Notes under the pieces: generated by a model
Databases searched by the model: none
Told to the model about the DNA's origin: nothing
What the model saw: only the letters and a program-made list of their open reading frames with translations
Assembly (NCBI RefSeq): GCF_007109225.1
Contig: NZ_VJZK01000001.1
Coordinates: 888,731-952,730 of the forward strand
From: Flavobacterium sp. GT3R68
GTDB lineage: Bacteria; Bacteroidota; Bacteroidia; Flavobacteriales; Flavobacteriaceae
Direction: 5' to 3'
DNA length: 64,000 nt
Program-made: the position numbers and the translations under genes
In this document: positions 38,777-46,228 of the stretch, piece after piece
Position numbering within the stretch: position 1 is the stretch's first letter
Layout: the number at the start of each line of letters is the position of its first letter

Positions 38777-38784
38777 CAAAAGTA
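38777..38784 (-). promoter_or_regulatory. Probable -7 element of tamL-type gene
   Basis: The minus strand reads TACTTTTG, 20 bp before the ATG at 38756. It lies in the short divergent gap, which supports starting the opposite methyltransferase at 38795 and not at the GTG at 38762. Confidence 0.4.
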
Positions 38785-38794
38785 CATTATTTTC

Positions 38795-39523
38795 ATGGTT
38801 AGTAAAAACCAAATAAAGTTAATAACGAGTTTACAGCAAAAAAAATACCGCTTGGCACATCAATTATTTATTGCCGAAGGTGCAAAAGTAATTCAGGAAT
38901 TGCTGCTATCCAAGTTTGAGCTGGAGCATTTGTATCTGACAGAGCCTCTTTTTAATCGTGTTCTTGCATCTCAGAAAACAATCGTAAGCGAAAGTGATTT
39001 GAAAAAAATAAGTGCATTGGCCACGCCTAATAATTGTCTGGCGGTTTTTAAGATGCAGGATGCAAAACCGGTCATTGAAAAAGGATTGATTGTCGCACTT
39101 GACGATATACGTGATCCGGGAAATTTAGGCACCATCATGCGGTTATGCGACTGGTTTGGAATTGAGCAATTACTTTGTTCGGAACATACGGTAGATATTT
39201 ATAATCCAAAAGTGGTTCAGGCAACCATGGGCTCCATAACCAGAGTGAATGTCAATTATATCGATTTGGATGCTTTTTTAGAAAATACTGCCTTGCCGGT
39301 TTTTGGTACTTTTATGAATGGCAAAAATATATATACCGAAAAATTACCTAAAGAAGGAATTATTGTCATGGGAAATGAAGCTAATGGTATTTCCAAAAAT
39401 AACGAAATCACCATCAAAAACAGACTGACTATTCCGAGATTTGGAAATTTACAAGTAACCGAAAGTCTGAATGTCGCTACAGCTACCGCTATTGTTTTAA
39501 GTGAATTTAGAAGAAGTAATTGA
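38795..39523 (+). CDS. TrmH/SpoU family RNA 2'-O-methyltransferase
   Basis: This 242-residue SPOUT enzyme should methylate a ribose 2'-OH in rRNA or tRNA using S-adenosylmethionine. The N-terminal substrate-binding domain is followed by the three knot motifs: DDIRDPGNLGTIMRLCDWFG (motif 1, about 98-117), VMGNEANGISK (motif 2) and IPRFGNLQVTESLNVATA (motif 3). The frame extends to a GTG at 38762; the ATG at 38795 (MVSKNQIKLITSLQQKKYR) matches family N-termini. The exact RNA target is not decided. It converges on porT with a 7-bp gap. Confidence 0.9.
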   Translation: MVSKNQIKLITSLQQKKYRLAHQLFIAEGAKVIQELLLSKFELEHLYLTEPLFNRVLASQKTIVSESDLKKISALATPNNCLAVFKMQDAKPVIEKGLIVALDDIRDPGNLGTIMRLCDWFGIEQLLCSEHTVDIYNPKVVQATMGSITRVNVNYIDLDAFLENTALPVFGTFMNGKNIYTEKLPKEGIIVMGNEANGISKNNEITIKNRLTIPRFGNLQVTESLNVATATAIVLSEFRRSN

Positions 39524-39530
39524 TTTCTTT

Positions 39531-40235
39531 CTAGTGGAAAGTAAAATTGATTAAGACTGCCCTGGTTTTCATGGATTCAATATTGGAAGTCCACGGACTG
39601 TTTGGGTCATTGTCCCGGATAAGTTCATCCTGTAATCCGAAAACCCCTCTGATGGAAGGTGAAAATTTGAAATATTCGAAATACATGTCGATTCCAAAGC
39701 CGATTTCATAGTTGTTTGTCCAGCGTTTTACCCGAAAGCGTTGTTCGAGATTGTCATCTTTTGATTTGGAATTACTTCCTAAATTTAAAGTTGTAGAAAG
39801 ACCTCCTACTAAATAAGGCCGGATATTTCCGGTTCGTAATGCTGAAAATTTCAATAATAAGGGGAAATGTATATAGGTAGCCCGCACTTCCCGATAGGCA
39901 TCCAGTTCACTGGTGAAATTAGGGAAGGTCAGATTTCTTTGCGTGTAATAAAGTCCCGGTTCAAATCTTAAATTAATATATTCTTGAAGTCTTAAATCTC
40001 CGACCAGACCCACATTGAAACCAGTAGTGGTTTCGGTGGAGATGTCTTTTTGGTTCATACTTTTATAATCGAACTTATAATCGTAGGAATTGAATCCAAG
40101 GAAATAACCCCAATATACCCGGTCTTTGTCAAAATTCTCCAAATTTATAAGTGGGTCTTTTCCGAACATTCCCTTTGCCTGTGCCAAGCTATTTAATGTG
40201 AAGGACAGTAAAATAAAAACAAATAATTTCTTCAT
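39531..40235 (-). CDS. porT: Type IX secretion/gliding protein PorT (SprT)
   Basis: This 234-residue outer membrane protein has a signal peptide (about residues 1-20) and an eight-strand-type beta-barrel ending in VLINFTFH. The sequence around DPLINLENFDKDRVYWGYFLG and the pairing with ubiE match PorT/SprT, a component needed for type IX protein secretion and gliding in Bacteroidetes. It starts 1 bp after the ubiE stop, so the two are translated together. A generic outer-membrane barrel is the alternative. Confidence 0.85.
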   Translation of the reverse strand: MKKLFVFILLSFTLNSLAQAKGMFGKDPLINLENFDKDRVYWGYFLGFNSYDYKFDYKSMNQKDISTETTTGFNVGLVGDLRLQEYINLRFEPGLYYTQRNLTFPNFTSELDAYREVRATYIHFPLLLKFSALRTGNIRPYLVGGLSTTLNLGSNSKSKDDNLEQRFRVKRWTNNYEIGFGIDMYFEYFKFSPSIRGVFGLQDELIRDNDPNSPWTSNIESMKTRAVLINFTFH

Positions 40236-40236
40236 A

Positions 40237-40968
40237 CTATTTTTTTGAAGCCGAATAAATGGTAGCTACGCCAAAAGTTTGCGGTTTTGCTACAACATCT
40301 ATAAACCCAATTTTTCTTAAAATATTGTTTAACGCTTCACCGTATGGAAAAACAGATGCGGATTCAGATAAATATTGATAAGCAGAGGTGTCTTTGGAGA
40401 ATAATTTCCCTATCAGAGGAAGCATGTATTTAGAGTATAATTTATAACCCTGTTTGAAAGGAGTTTTTTCCGGAACAGAAGTTTCTAAAATCACGAAGAT
40501 ACCGTTTGGTTTCAATACCCGAAGGATTTCGCCCAGACCTTTGTCCAGATGTTCAAAATTACGAACCCCAAAAGCAACGGTGATGGCATCAAAAGTATTG
40601 TCTTCAAATGGCATGCTTTCGGAATCAGCCAATATCATTTCAATTTTGTCAGATAAGTTTCGTTCTGCTATTTTTTTTCTTCCCACCTCCAACATTCCAG
40701 CGGAAATATCCAGGCCGATTATTTTTTTTGCGTCTGTATTAGTCATTAAAATGGCCAGGTCACCCGTTCCGGTAGCAATATCGAGAATTGTATTCGGATT
40801 GGTAGCAGCGACTAATTGCAGAACTTTTTTACGCCACTTAATATCTACTCCGAATGAAATCACTCTGTTAAGACCGTCGTAATTTCCAGAAATTGTGTCA
40901 AACATCTGGGCAACCTGCTCTTTTTTTCCTAACGAAGAGTTTTTATATGGAGTTATATTTTCTGGCAT
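40237..40968 (-). CDS. ubiE: Demethylmenaquinone methyltransferase UbiE/MenG
   Basis: This 243-residue SAM-dependent enzyme methylates demethylmenaquinone in menaquinone synthesis. The SAM-binding motif is ILDIATGTGDLAI (about 64-76), and family regions YDGLNRVISFGVDIKWRKK, AFGVRNFEHLDKGL and ILETSVPEKTPFKQGYKLY are all present. The upstream-extended start at a TTG (40986) lies inside a TATATTTG -7 element (40984-40991), so the ATG at 40968 is used. Menaquinone is the expected quinone in this phylum, so the ubiquinone step is not relevant. Confidence 0.95.
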   Translation of the reverse strand: MPENITPYKNSSLGKKEQVAQMFDTISGNYDGLNRVISFGVDIKWRKKVLQLVAATNPNTILDIATGTGDLAILMTNTDAKKIIGLDISAGMLEVGRKKIAERNLSDKIEMILADSESMPFEDNTFDAITVAFGVRNFEHLDKGLGEILRVLKPNGIFVILETSVPEKTPFKQGYKLYSKYMLPLIGKLFSKDTSAYQYLSESASVFPYGEALNNILRKIGFIDVVAKPQTFGVATIYSASKK

Positions 40969-40983
40969 CTTATTTAATTTGCA

Positions 40984-40991
40984 CAAATATA
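40984..40991 (-). promoter_or_regulatory. -7 element of the ubiE-porT operon
   Basis: The minus strand reads TATATTTG, a full TAnnTTTG match, placing the transcript start only about 10 nt before the ATG at 40968. Confidence 0.45.
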
Positions 40992-41184
40992 AACAAACTA
41001 TATATTTTATAAATGGCTTTCGATTGATAATTAATCACTTTAAATGGTATCCCGATAAACGAATACGCAGACAAATTCAGTTAAACGAGGTATCCCTAAA
41101 TTTAGGGATAGAAAAATCACTATATATGGGGATTGTGGGGATTGTTTTTATTGTTGAATTTTACAATATCAAAAACTGGTAAAA

Positions 41185-41508
41185 ATGATTATTATGTTTT
41201 CAAGGATAATAGCTGAATTTAAATGGGTGCTTTTAGCGCTTGTTTTAGCTTGTGTACTTGATAATATTTTCAATAGCGACCTTTTCCGTAATGAAACCAT
41301 GAATAACGTATCACACAAATTTTTAGGGTTAAATTTTGTTTTAGAAATTTTGGTTTATTTCGCTTTTAGTACCTTCGTGGTATTTGGTATTAAAGGCTTT
41401 TTCGAGATGTACTCGCAAAAAACGGCTAACATGATTATCTTCGTTTCCGGAGTAATCTTAACGGCAGTTATTTTTGTTTTAAGTTATCAGATTTTATTCC
41501 AGGATTAG
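41185..41508 (+). CDS. Small membrane protein, unknown function
   Basis: This 107-residue protein is not recognised. It has three hydrophobic helices (about 12-26, 50-70 and 84-104) separated by short loops, one of which carries DNIFNSDLFRNETMNN. The frame is clean, the base usage is like other genes here, and a hairpin terminator follows 30 bp after the stop, which supports a real single gene between ubiE and folA. A second ATG at 41194 is an alternative start. Confidence 0.6.
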   Translation: MIIMFSRIIAEFKWVLLALVLACVLDNIFNSDLFRNETMNNVSHKFLGLNFVLEILVYFAFSTFVVFGIKGFFEMYSQKTANMIIFVSGVILTAVIFVLSYQILFQD

Positions 41509-41538
41509 GCAATTTTATTAAATTTATTTTTATTAGTT

Positions 41539-41570
41539 AAACATCTCGATTTTGTCGGGATGTTTTTTTT
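41539..41570 (+). terminator. Terminator of the small membrane protein gene
   Basis: Stem ACATCTCGA/TCGGGATGT (41541-41549 with 41555-41563, one GT pair) followed by a run of T. It is also close to the folA stop on the other strand. Confidence 0.75.
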
Positions 41571-41574
41571 ACAA

Positions 41575-42057
41575 CTAATTCCTAATATAGGTCTGGTAGG
41601 TAAAATCACAATTGTGTTTTTCATCTTTTGAATGAAATTCCTCAGTACTCAGACGCCATTCTTTTTTATCAATTTCCGGAAAAAAAGCATCAGCATCAAA
41701 ATTATCGTGAACCCTTGTCAGTTCAATCTTGTCTGCAAATGGAAGTGCCAAATTGTAAATTTCGCCCCCGCCAATAATGTAGATGTCTTCGTCTTTGGGT
41801 GAAATAGCTAGCGCATTTTCAATACTGTCCGTAACGATACATCCTTCAGGCCTGTAGTTTTGCTGACGGCTAATGACAATATGGGTTCTGTTGGGCAGTG
41901 GTTTTGGGAAACTCTGGAAAGTTTTTCTTCCCATGATGATATGGTGCCCTGAAGTCAATTGTTTGAAACGTTTAAAATCATCCGGCAAGTGCCAGCACAA
42001 TTCATTATTTTTTCCGAGCGCATGGTTTTCTGCCGCGGCGGCAATGAGTATGATCAT
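41575..42057 (-). CDS. folA: Dihydrofolate reductase
   Basis: This 160-residue enzyme reduces dihydrofolate to tetrahydrofolate with NADPH. Family marks are MIILIAAAAENHALGKNNELCWHLPDD at the N-terminus (written in two parts: IAAAAENHALGKNN and LCWHLPDDFKRFK with the substrate Asp), IIMGRKTFQSF (about 40-50), and IYIIGGGEIYNLAL (about 93-106). It is the last gene of a thyA - 2TM protein - folA group, so the dTMP cycle enzymes are side by side. Confidence 0.95.
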   Translation of the reverse strand: MIILIAAAAENHALGKNNELCWHLPDDFKRFKQLTSGHHIIMGRKTFQSFPKPLPNRTHIVISRQQNYRPEGCIVTDSIENALAISPKDEDIYIIGGGEIYNLALPFADKIELTRVHDNFDADAFFPEIDKKEWRLSTEEFHSKDEKHNCDFTYQTYIRN

Positions 42058-42089
42058 TCTGTGGTAGTTTGGTCAGCTTCGAAATCAAA

Positions 42090-42422
42090 TCAGGCGACAT
42101 AATTCTCCTGCACCTGTTGTTCTAATTCTTTTATTTTTCGTTGCTGTTTAATAATAAGATTGTCAATTTGGGCTCTTTCCCAATTTTTATTCATGAAGCG
42201 GTCCGTGATGTACACTTTTATGAAATGGAGGATAAAAAAGAATAACCACGTCGTGGACAGCCACAGGAACCAGTTGTTTGGTTCGCCAATATTCATTAGG
42301 TGGTTAGTGGCAAACATAAACAGGCTCCCAACCAAAAAGAAAACGCAATGAAAATAGAGCATTTTCTTTTGCTTTATTCTTCTCCTTGCATATTCATATA
42401 TTTCGTGAGGTGTGTTCTCCAT
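42090..42422 (-). CDS. 2TM domain protein
   Basis: This 110-residue protein has two membrane helices (about 21-39 and 50-70) flanked by a basic N-terminal YARRRIKQKK segment and a C-terminal coiled stretch rich in Lys, Gln and Glu (IKQQRKIKELEQQVQEN). This matches the 2TM domain found in small proteins and in some histidine kinases of Bacteroidetes. Function is unknown. It lies 79 bp after thyA and 32 bp before folA on the same strand. Confidence 0.8.
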   Translation of the reverse strand: MENTPHEIYEYARRRIKQKKMLYFHCVFFLVGSLFMFATNHLMNIGEPNNWFLWLSTTWLFFFILHFIKVYITDRFMNKNWERAQIDNLIIKQQRKIKELEQQVQENYVA

Positions 42423-42501
42423 AAAAAAAATATTTAGCTAAAGATAGCAAAATTGTTTAAAAAATATTAAATGGGGAAACCAAAATTCAATTTATCCTGT
42501 A

Positions 42502-43326
42502 TTATACAGCTACGGCTCCTTTTATATGAGGGTGCGGTTCGTATCCTTCCAATGTGAAATCCTCAAATGTAAAATCGAAAATATTTTTTACTTCCGGATT
42601 TAAAATCATTTTTGGCAATGGTTTCGGAGCTCGGGACAATTGCAGTTCCAATTGTTCAATATGGTTATTGTAAATATGGGCATCACCAAAAGTATGAATG
42701 AATTCCCCCGGCTGTAAATCACAAACCTGCGCAACCATCATTGTGAAGAGGGCATAAGATGCAATGTTGAAAGGAACGCCAAGAAAAATATCGGCACTTC
42801 TTTGGTACAGCTGGCAGGATAATTTACCGTCGGCTACATAAAACTGGAAAAAAGCATGACAAGGCGGTAAAGCGGCTTTTCCATTGGCTACATTTTCTGA
42901 AAAAGACTTGGAGGTGTCCGGCAAAACACTTGGATTCCATGCCGAAACAAGCATCCTGCGGCTGTTCGGATTCGTTTTTAGAGTATCAATAAGTTCGGTA
43001 ATCTGATCTATTTCTTCATTGTTCCAATTACGCCATTGATGTCCGTAAACCGGTCCTAAATCCCCGTTTTCATCAGCCCAGTCATCCCAGATTTTAACGC
43101 CGTTTTCTTTTAAATACCCAATATTCGTGTCGCCTTTTAAAAACCACAATAATTCATAAACAATAGATTTCAGGTGTAGTTTTTTTGTAGTTACCATCGG
43201 GAAACCTTCGCTGAGGTCAAAACGCATCTGGTAGCCAAAAACACTTTTTGTCCCTGTTCCTGTTCTGTCACCTTTTTGCGCGCCGGTTTCTAAAACATGC
43301 TGCACTAAATCTAAATATTGCTTCAT
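42502..43326 (-). CDS. thyA: Thymidylate synthase ThyA
   Basis: This 274-residue enzyme methylates dUMP to dTMP with methylene-tetrahydrofolate. The catalytic cysteine is Cys156 in [12 protein letters not shown], and other conserved regions are [12 protein letters not shown] (about 20-31), VYGHQWRNW (about 93-101), [18 protein letters not shown] and HIYNNHIEQ. Length fits the family, slightly longer than E. coli ThyA (264). Its product dihydrofolate is recycled by the nearby folA product. Confidence 0.96.
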   Translation of the reverse strand: MKQYLDLVQHVLETGAQKGDRTGTGTKSVFGYQMRFDLSEGFPMVTTKKLHLKSIVYELLWFLKGDTNIGYLKENGVKIWDDWADENGDLGPVYGHQWRNWNNEEIDQITELIDTLKTNPNSRRMLVSAWNPSVLPDTSKSFSENVANGKAALPPCHAFFQFYVADGKLSCQLYQRSADIFLGVPFNIASYALFTMMVAQVCDLQPGEFIHTFGDAHIYNNHIEQLELQLSRAPKPLPKMILNPEVKNIFDFTFEDFTLEGYEPHPHIKGAVAV

Positions 43327-43384
43327 TGGGGGTAATTTTTATAGGATGATTTGAAAGGCCAAAGTAACACTTTCGGATTAATTT

Positions 43385-44011
43385 CTATGATTCTCTTTTA
43401 GAAATTTCGTCCCGGATTTTAGCGGCTTTTTCATAATCTTCGTGCTCAACGGCAGCATCCAGCATTTCGGTTAATTCGGACATGCTGTGTTTGGTGTACA
43501 CGCCTCCGGATTGATTAGTTTCTTCCATTCCGAAAGTTTCGGGGTTGGATAAAACATCATCAAGTTCCTGAGCGCCCTTATCGGTTTCTGAAGGACTGGC
43601 TTTCAGGTAAATACCAGCCTTGTCCAGAATGTTTTTATAGGTGAAAATAGGAGCGTTGAAACGCAATGCCAAAGCAATCGCGTCTGAAGTCCTTGCGTCA
43701 ACAATCTCTTCGATTTTATCTCTTTCGCAAATGATGCTGGAGTAAAAAACGCCGTCCACGAGCTTGTGGATAATGACTTGTTTGACAATGATATCAAAAC
43801 GATCTGCGAAGTTTTTAAATAAATCGTGCGTCAATGGACGCGGTGGTTTGATTTCTTTTTCTAGGGCAATAGCTATAGACTGCGCCTCAAAAGCACCAAT
43901 GACAATTGGTAATTTTCTATCGCCGTCAACCTCATTTAATATTAATGCATACGCACCATTTTGAGTCTGACTGTACGAAATTCCTTTTATGGTTAATTTT
44001 ACTAAGCTCAT
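43385..44011 (-). CDS. Bifunctional nuclease family protein (DUF151 plus UVR motif)
   Basis: This 208-residue protein carries a DUF151 domain (about residues 1-135), found in bifunctional nucleases that act on DNA and RNA in plants and in several bacteria. A UvrB/UvrC-type motif follows at the C-terminus (about 172-205, with EHEDYEKAAKIRDEI). Conserved pieces are LPIVIGAFEAQSIAIALE and DARTSDAIALALR. A perfect TACTTTTG sequence ends 6 bp before the ATG, which suggests a leaderless transcript. The biochemical role here is not proven. Confidence 0.88.
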   Translation of the reverse strand: MSLVKLTIKGISYSQTQNGAYALILNEVDGDRKLPIVIGAFEAQSIAIALEKEIKPPRPLTHDLFKNFADRFDIIVKQVIIHKLVDGVFYSSIICERDKIEEIVDARTSDAIALALRFNAPIFTYKNILDKAGIYLKASPSETDKGAQELDDVLSNPETFGMEETNQSGGVYTKHSMSELTEMLDAAVEHEDYEKAAKIRDEISKRES

Positions 44012-44016
44012 ACCTG

Positions 44017-44024
44017 CAAAAGTA
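44017..44024 (-). promoter_or_regulatory. -7 element abutting the bifunctional nuclease start
   Basis: The minus strand reads TACTTTTG with its last base 6 bp from the ATG at 44011. With normal spacing the transcript would begin at or within a few bases of the start codon. No -33 TTG at the standard distance was found. Confidence 0.45.
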
Positions 44025-44042
44025 CGAAGAATTATAAATATA

Positions 44043-44092
44043 AAAAAGAGGCTATCGGAATTTTGTTAAATTCAAATAACCTCTTTAAAAGA
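44043..44092 (-). terminator. Terminator of etfBA
   Basis: Minus-strand stem AAAGAGGTTAT/ATAGCCTCTTT (one mismatch, about 20-nt loop) followed by a T-run, 20 bp after the etfA stop. Confidence 0.65.
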
Positions 44093-44107
44093 ATATATAA
44101 AAAACTA

Positions 44108-45073
44108 TTAGCTGTGAGCCTTGAAAGCTTTTAGTTTCTCGATTAATTTTGGTATAATTTCAAAGGCATCACCTACCACACCATAGTCGGCAACTTTAAA
44201 GAAAGGCGCTTCCGGATCGGCATTGATAACTACTTTTACTTTAGAAGAGTTGATTCCGGCAATATGCTGAATCGCTCCCGAAATTCCTACTGCAATATAT
44301 AGATTAGCGGCAACCGGTTTTCCGGTTTGTCCCACGTGTTCATTGTGTGGTCTCCATCCTAAATCAGATACCGGTTTCGAGCATGCTGTTGCAGCTCCTA
44401 AAACTGCTGCCAATTCTTCAATCATTCCCCAGTTTTCGGGACCTTTCATCCCACGACCTGCAGACACCACGATGTCAGCATCCGCGATGGTTACTTTTCC
44501 CGAAGCTTTTTCAACAGATTCCACTTTTACACCAAAATCATTCTCGCCAATAGTCGGATTGAAATCTTCCTGAGTTAATGTCGAAGCGTTTTCGAAAACA
44601 CCGTATGAATTTTTAGCTAATCCTAATACTTTTACATCTGTCGCAATTTCCGTAATGTTGAAAGCTTTGTTAGAGAACGCATTTCTTTTGACCTGAAAGG
44701 GCGAAGTGCTTACCGGCAATCCCACAACATTAGAAGCAAATCCTGCACTTAATGAAACGGCTACTAGAGGAGCCATGTACAAACTATCCGTTGTAGAGGA
44801 AAGCAAAACCAGTTTCACATTTTCTTTTAGGGCTGCCTGCTTGATCACATCAGCGTATGCTTTTGCTGTAAAACCCGCTAATTTATCGTTGTTTACTTTT
44901 AATACTTTATCGACGCCGTATTTTGATAAATCAGAAACATCACCTGCATTTACAGTAACGGCCGTTACAGTTGTTCCCAATGATTCGGCTACTTTTTTTG
45001 CGTAAGAAGCTAATTCGAAAGCTACTTTTTTAAATTTTCCTTCTGCTGATTCAGCGTATATTAAAATTGACAT
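44108..45073 (-). CDS. etfA: Electron transfer flavoprotein, alpha subunit
   Basis: This 321-residue subunit binds FAD and with EtfB passes electrons from acyl-CoA dehydrogenases toward the respiratory chain. The C-terminal FAD domain shows SAGRGMKGPENW (about 204-215), GQTGKPVAANLYIAVGISGAIQH (seen in two parts: GQTGKPVAANLY and AVGISGAIQH), and INADPEAPFFKVADYGVVGD near the end, the last given as NADPEAPFF and ADYGVVGD. It starts 65 bp after etfB. A terminator follows. Confidence 0.95.
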   Translation of the reverse strand: MSILIYAESAEGKFKKVAFELASYAKKVAESLGTTVTAVTVNAGDVSDLSKYGVDKVLKVNNDKLAGFTAKAYADVIKQAALKENVKLVLLSSTTDSLYMAPLVAVSLSAGFASNVVGLPVSTSPFQVKRNAFSNKAFNITEIATDVKVLGLAKNSYGVFENASTLTQEDFNPTIGENDFGVKVESVEKASGKVTIADADIVVSAGRGMKGPENWGMIEELAAVLGAATACSKPVSDLGWRPHNEHVGQTGKPVAANLYIAVGISGAIQHIAGINSSKVKVVINADPEAPFFKVADYGVVGDAFEIIPKLIEKLKAFKAHS

Positions 45074-45138
45074 AGTCTTTTTGTTTAATGATTTTTGTTT
45101 GCGTTTTGATATATTCCCGAAAGGTCAAAAACGGAAAA

Positions 45139-45885
45139 CTAAATTACTTTGGCTTCTGTATGTAATAGGTTAACTAATTCGTCCAGATTATCAGCGCTTA
45201 CTAGTTTTACTGCCGATTTTGGTGCCGGTTTTTCAAATTTCACTGCTTTGGTTTCAGAAGATGCGGCTACCGGTTCCACGATAGTAAGAACTTTGGTTCT
45301 TGCTGTCATAATTCCTCTCATGTTCGGGATTCTTAAATCTTTTTCCTCTACCAGTCCTTTTTGTCCACCAATAATTAAAGGTAATGTAGTGCTTACTGTT
45401 TCTTTTCCACCATCAATTTCTCTGGATGCTTTTACTGCGTTTCCGTCAACAGTTAAGCTCACACAAGAATTCAAAAAGTTGTATCCCAACAGTCCGGCCA
45501 TCATTCCAGGAACCATTCCGCCATTGTAGTCCAATGATTCTTTTCCTGCAATAATTAAGTCATAACCACCGTTTTTGATTACTTCTGCCAATTGCGTAGC
45601 TACAAAAAATCCTTCAGTTGGAGCGGCATTCACACGGATTGCTTCGTTAGCGCCAATTGCCAATGCTTTTCTTAAGGTAGGTTCGGTATCCGGTCCACCC
45701 ACATTTACTACAGTAACTGTAGCACCTTGTTGCTCCTGGAACCAAATCGCTCTGGTTAAACCGAATTCGTCGTTTGGATTGATAACAAACTGAACACCGT
45801 TGGTGTCAAATTCAGAATCACCGTTGGTGAAATTAATTTTTGAAGTAGTATCAGGAACGTGACTGATGCAAACTAATATTTTCAT
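45139..45885 (-). CDS. etfB: Electron transfer flavoprotein, beta subunit
   Basis: This 248-residue subunit binds AMP and completes the ETF heterodimer. The N-terminus MKILVCISHVPDTTSKI and the nucleotide-binding segment LIIAGKESLDYNGGMVPGM (about 115-133) are characteristic, as is RIPNMRGIMTARTK (about 196-209). It is the first gene of the etfBA unit. The C-terminal 50 residues carry a Lys/Ala/Pro linker before the final helix. Confidence 0.95.
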   Translation of the reverse strand: MKILVCISHVPDTTSKINFTNGDSEFDTNGVQFVINPNDEFGLTRAIWFQEQQGATVTVVNVGGPDTEPTLRKALAIGANEAIRVNAAPTEGFFVATQLAEVIKNGGYDLIIAGKESLDYNGGMVPGMMAGLLGYNFLNSCVSLTVDGNAVKASREIDGGKETVSTTLPLIIGGQKGLVEEKDLRIPNMRGIMTARTKVLTIVEPVAASSETKAVKFEKPAPKSAVKLVSADNLDELVNLLHTEAKVI

Positions 45886-46228
45886 TTTGTATAATTTAAA
45901 GGGTAAAATTTTCAGGGCACTAAATTAGTAATTTATTTTTATAAAAAAAGCTATGCATGCATAATGTATTCCAATAACAATATTTCAATTATAATTTTAT
46001 TTTTTAAGTAATTAGCGTAGCATTATTGTAAGATAAATCTAACTTAACGATTTTTATGGATTTTCTAAGAAGGATTTTGAGGTGAAATTTTTGTGCTGAA
46101 AGAAGAGTGAAACCAAATAGAGGCTGTAGTGAAGTTGTAAACCTTATAAAATATGCAATAACAATAAATTTGTTGATTAGCATTGCTCGAAATGTTGTTT
46201 ATATTTATAAAAATTTTACAAAAAGATT
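45886..46228. other. Gene-free AT-rich stretch upstream of odd lipoprotein
   Basis: About 340 bp between divergent etfB and the lipoprotein gene. It is strongly AT-rich with A and T runs. No ORF, tRNA, hairpin or full promoter consensus was recognised. Confidence 0.5.

Noticed and set aside
39524..39540. Weak hairpin CTTTC/GAAAG between the methyltransferase and porT genes
   Set aside because: Only five pairs, low GC and no T-run, so it is not called as a terminator.
40895..41182. A 95-codon plus-strand ORF antisense to the ubiE start
   Set aside because: It overlaps the conserved ubiE N-terminus and its promoter, and the protein has no domain or signal features.
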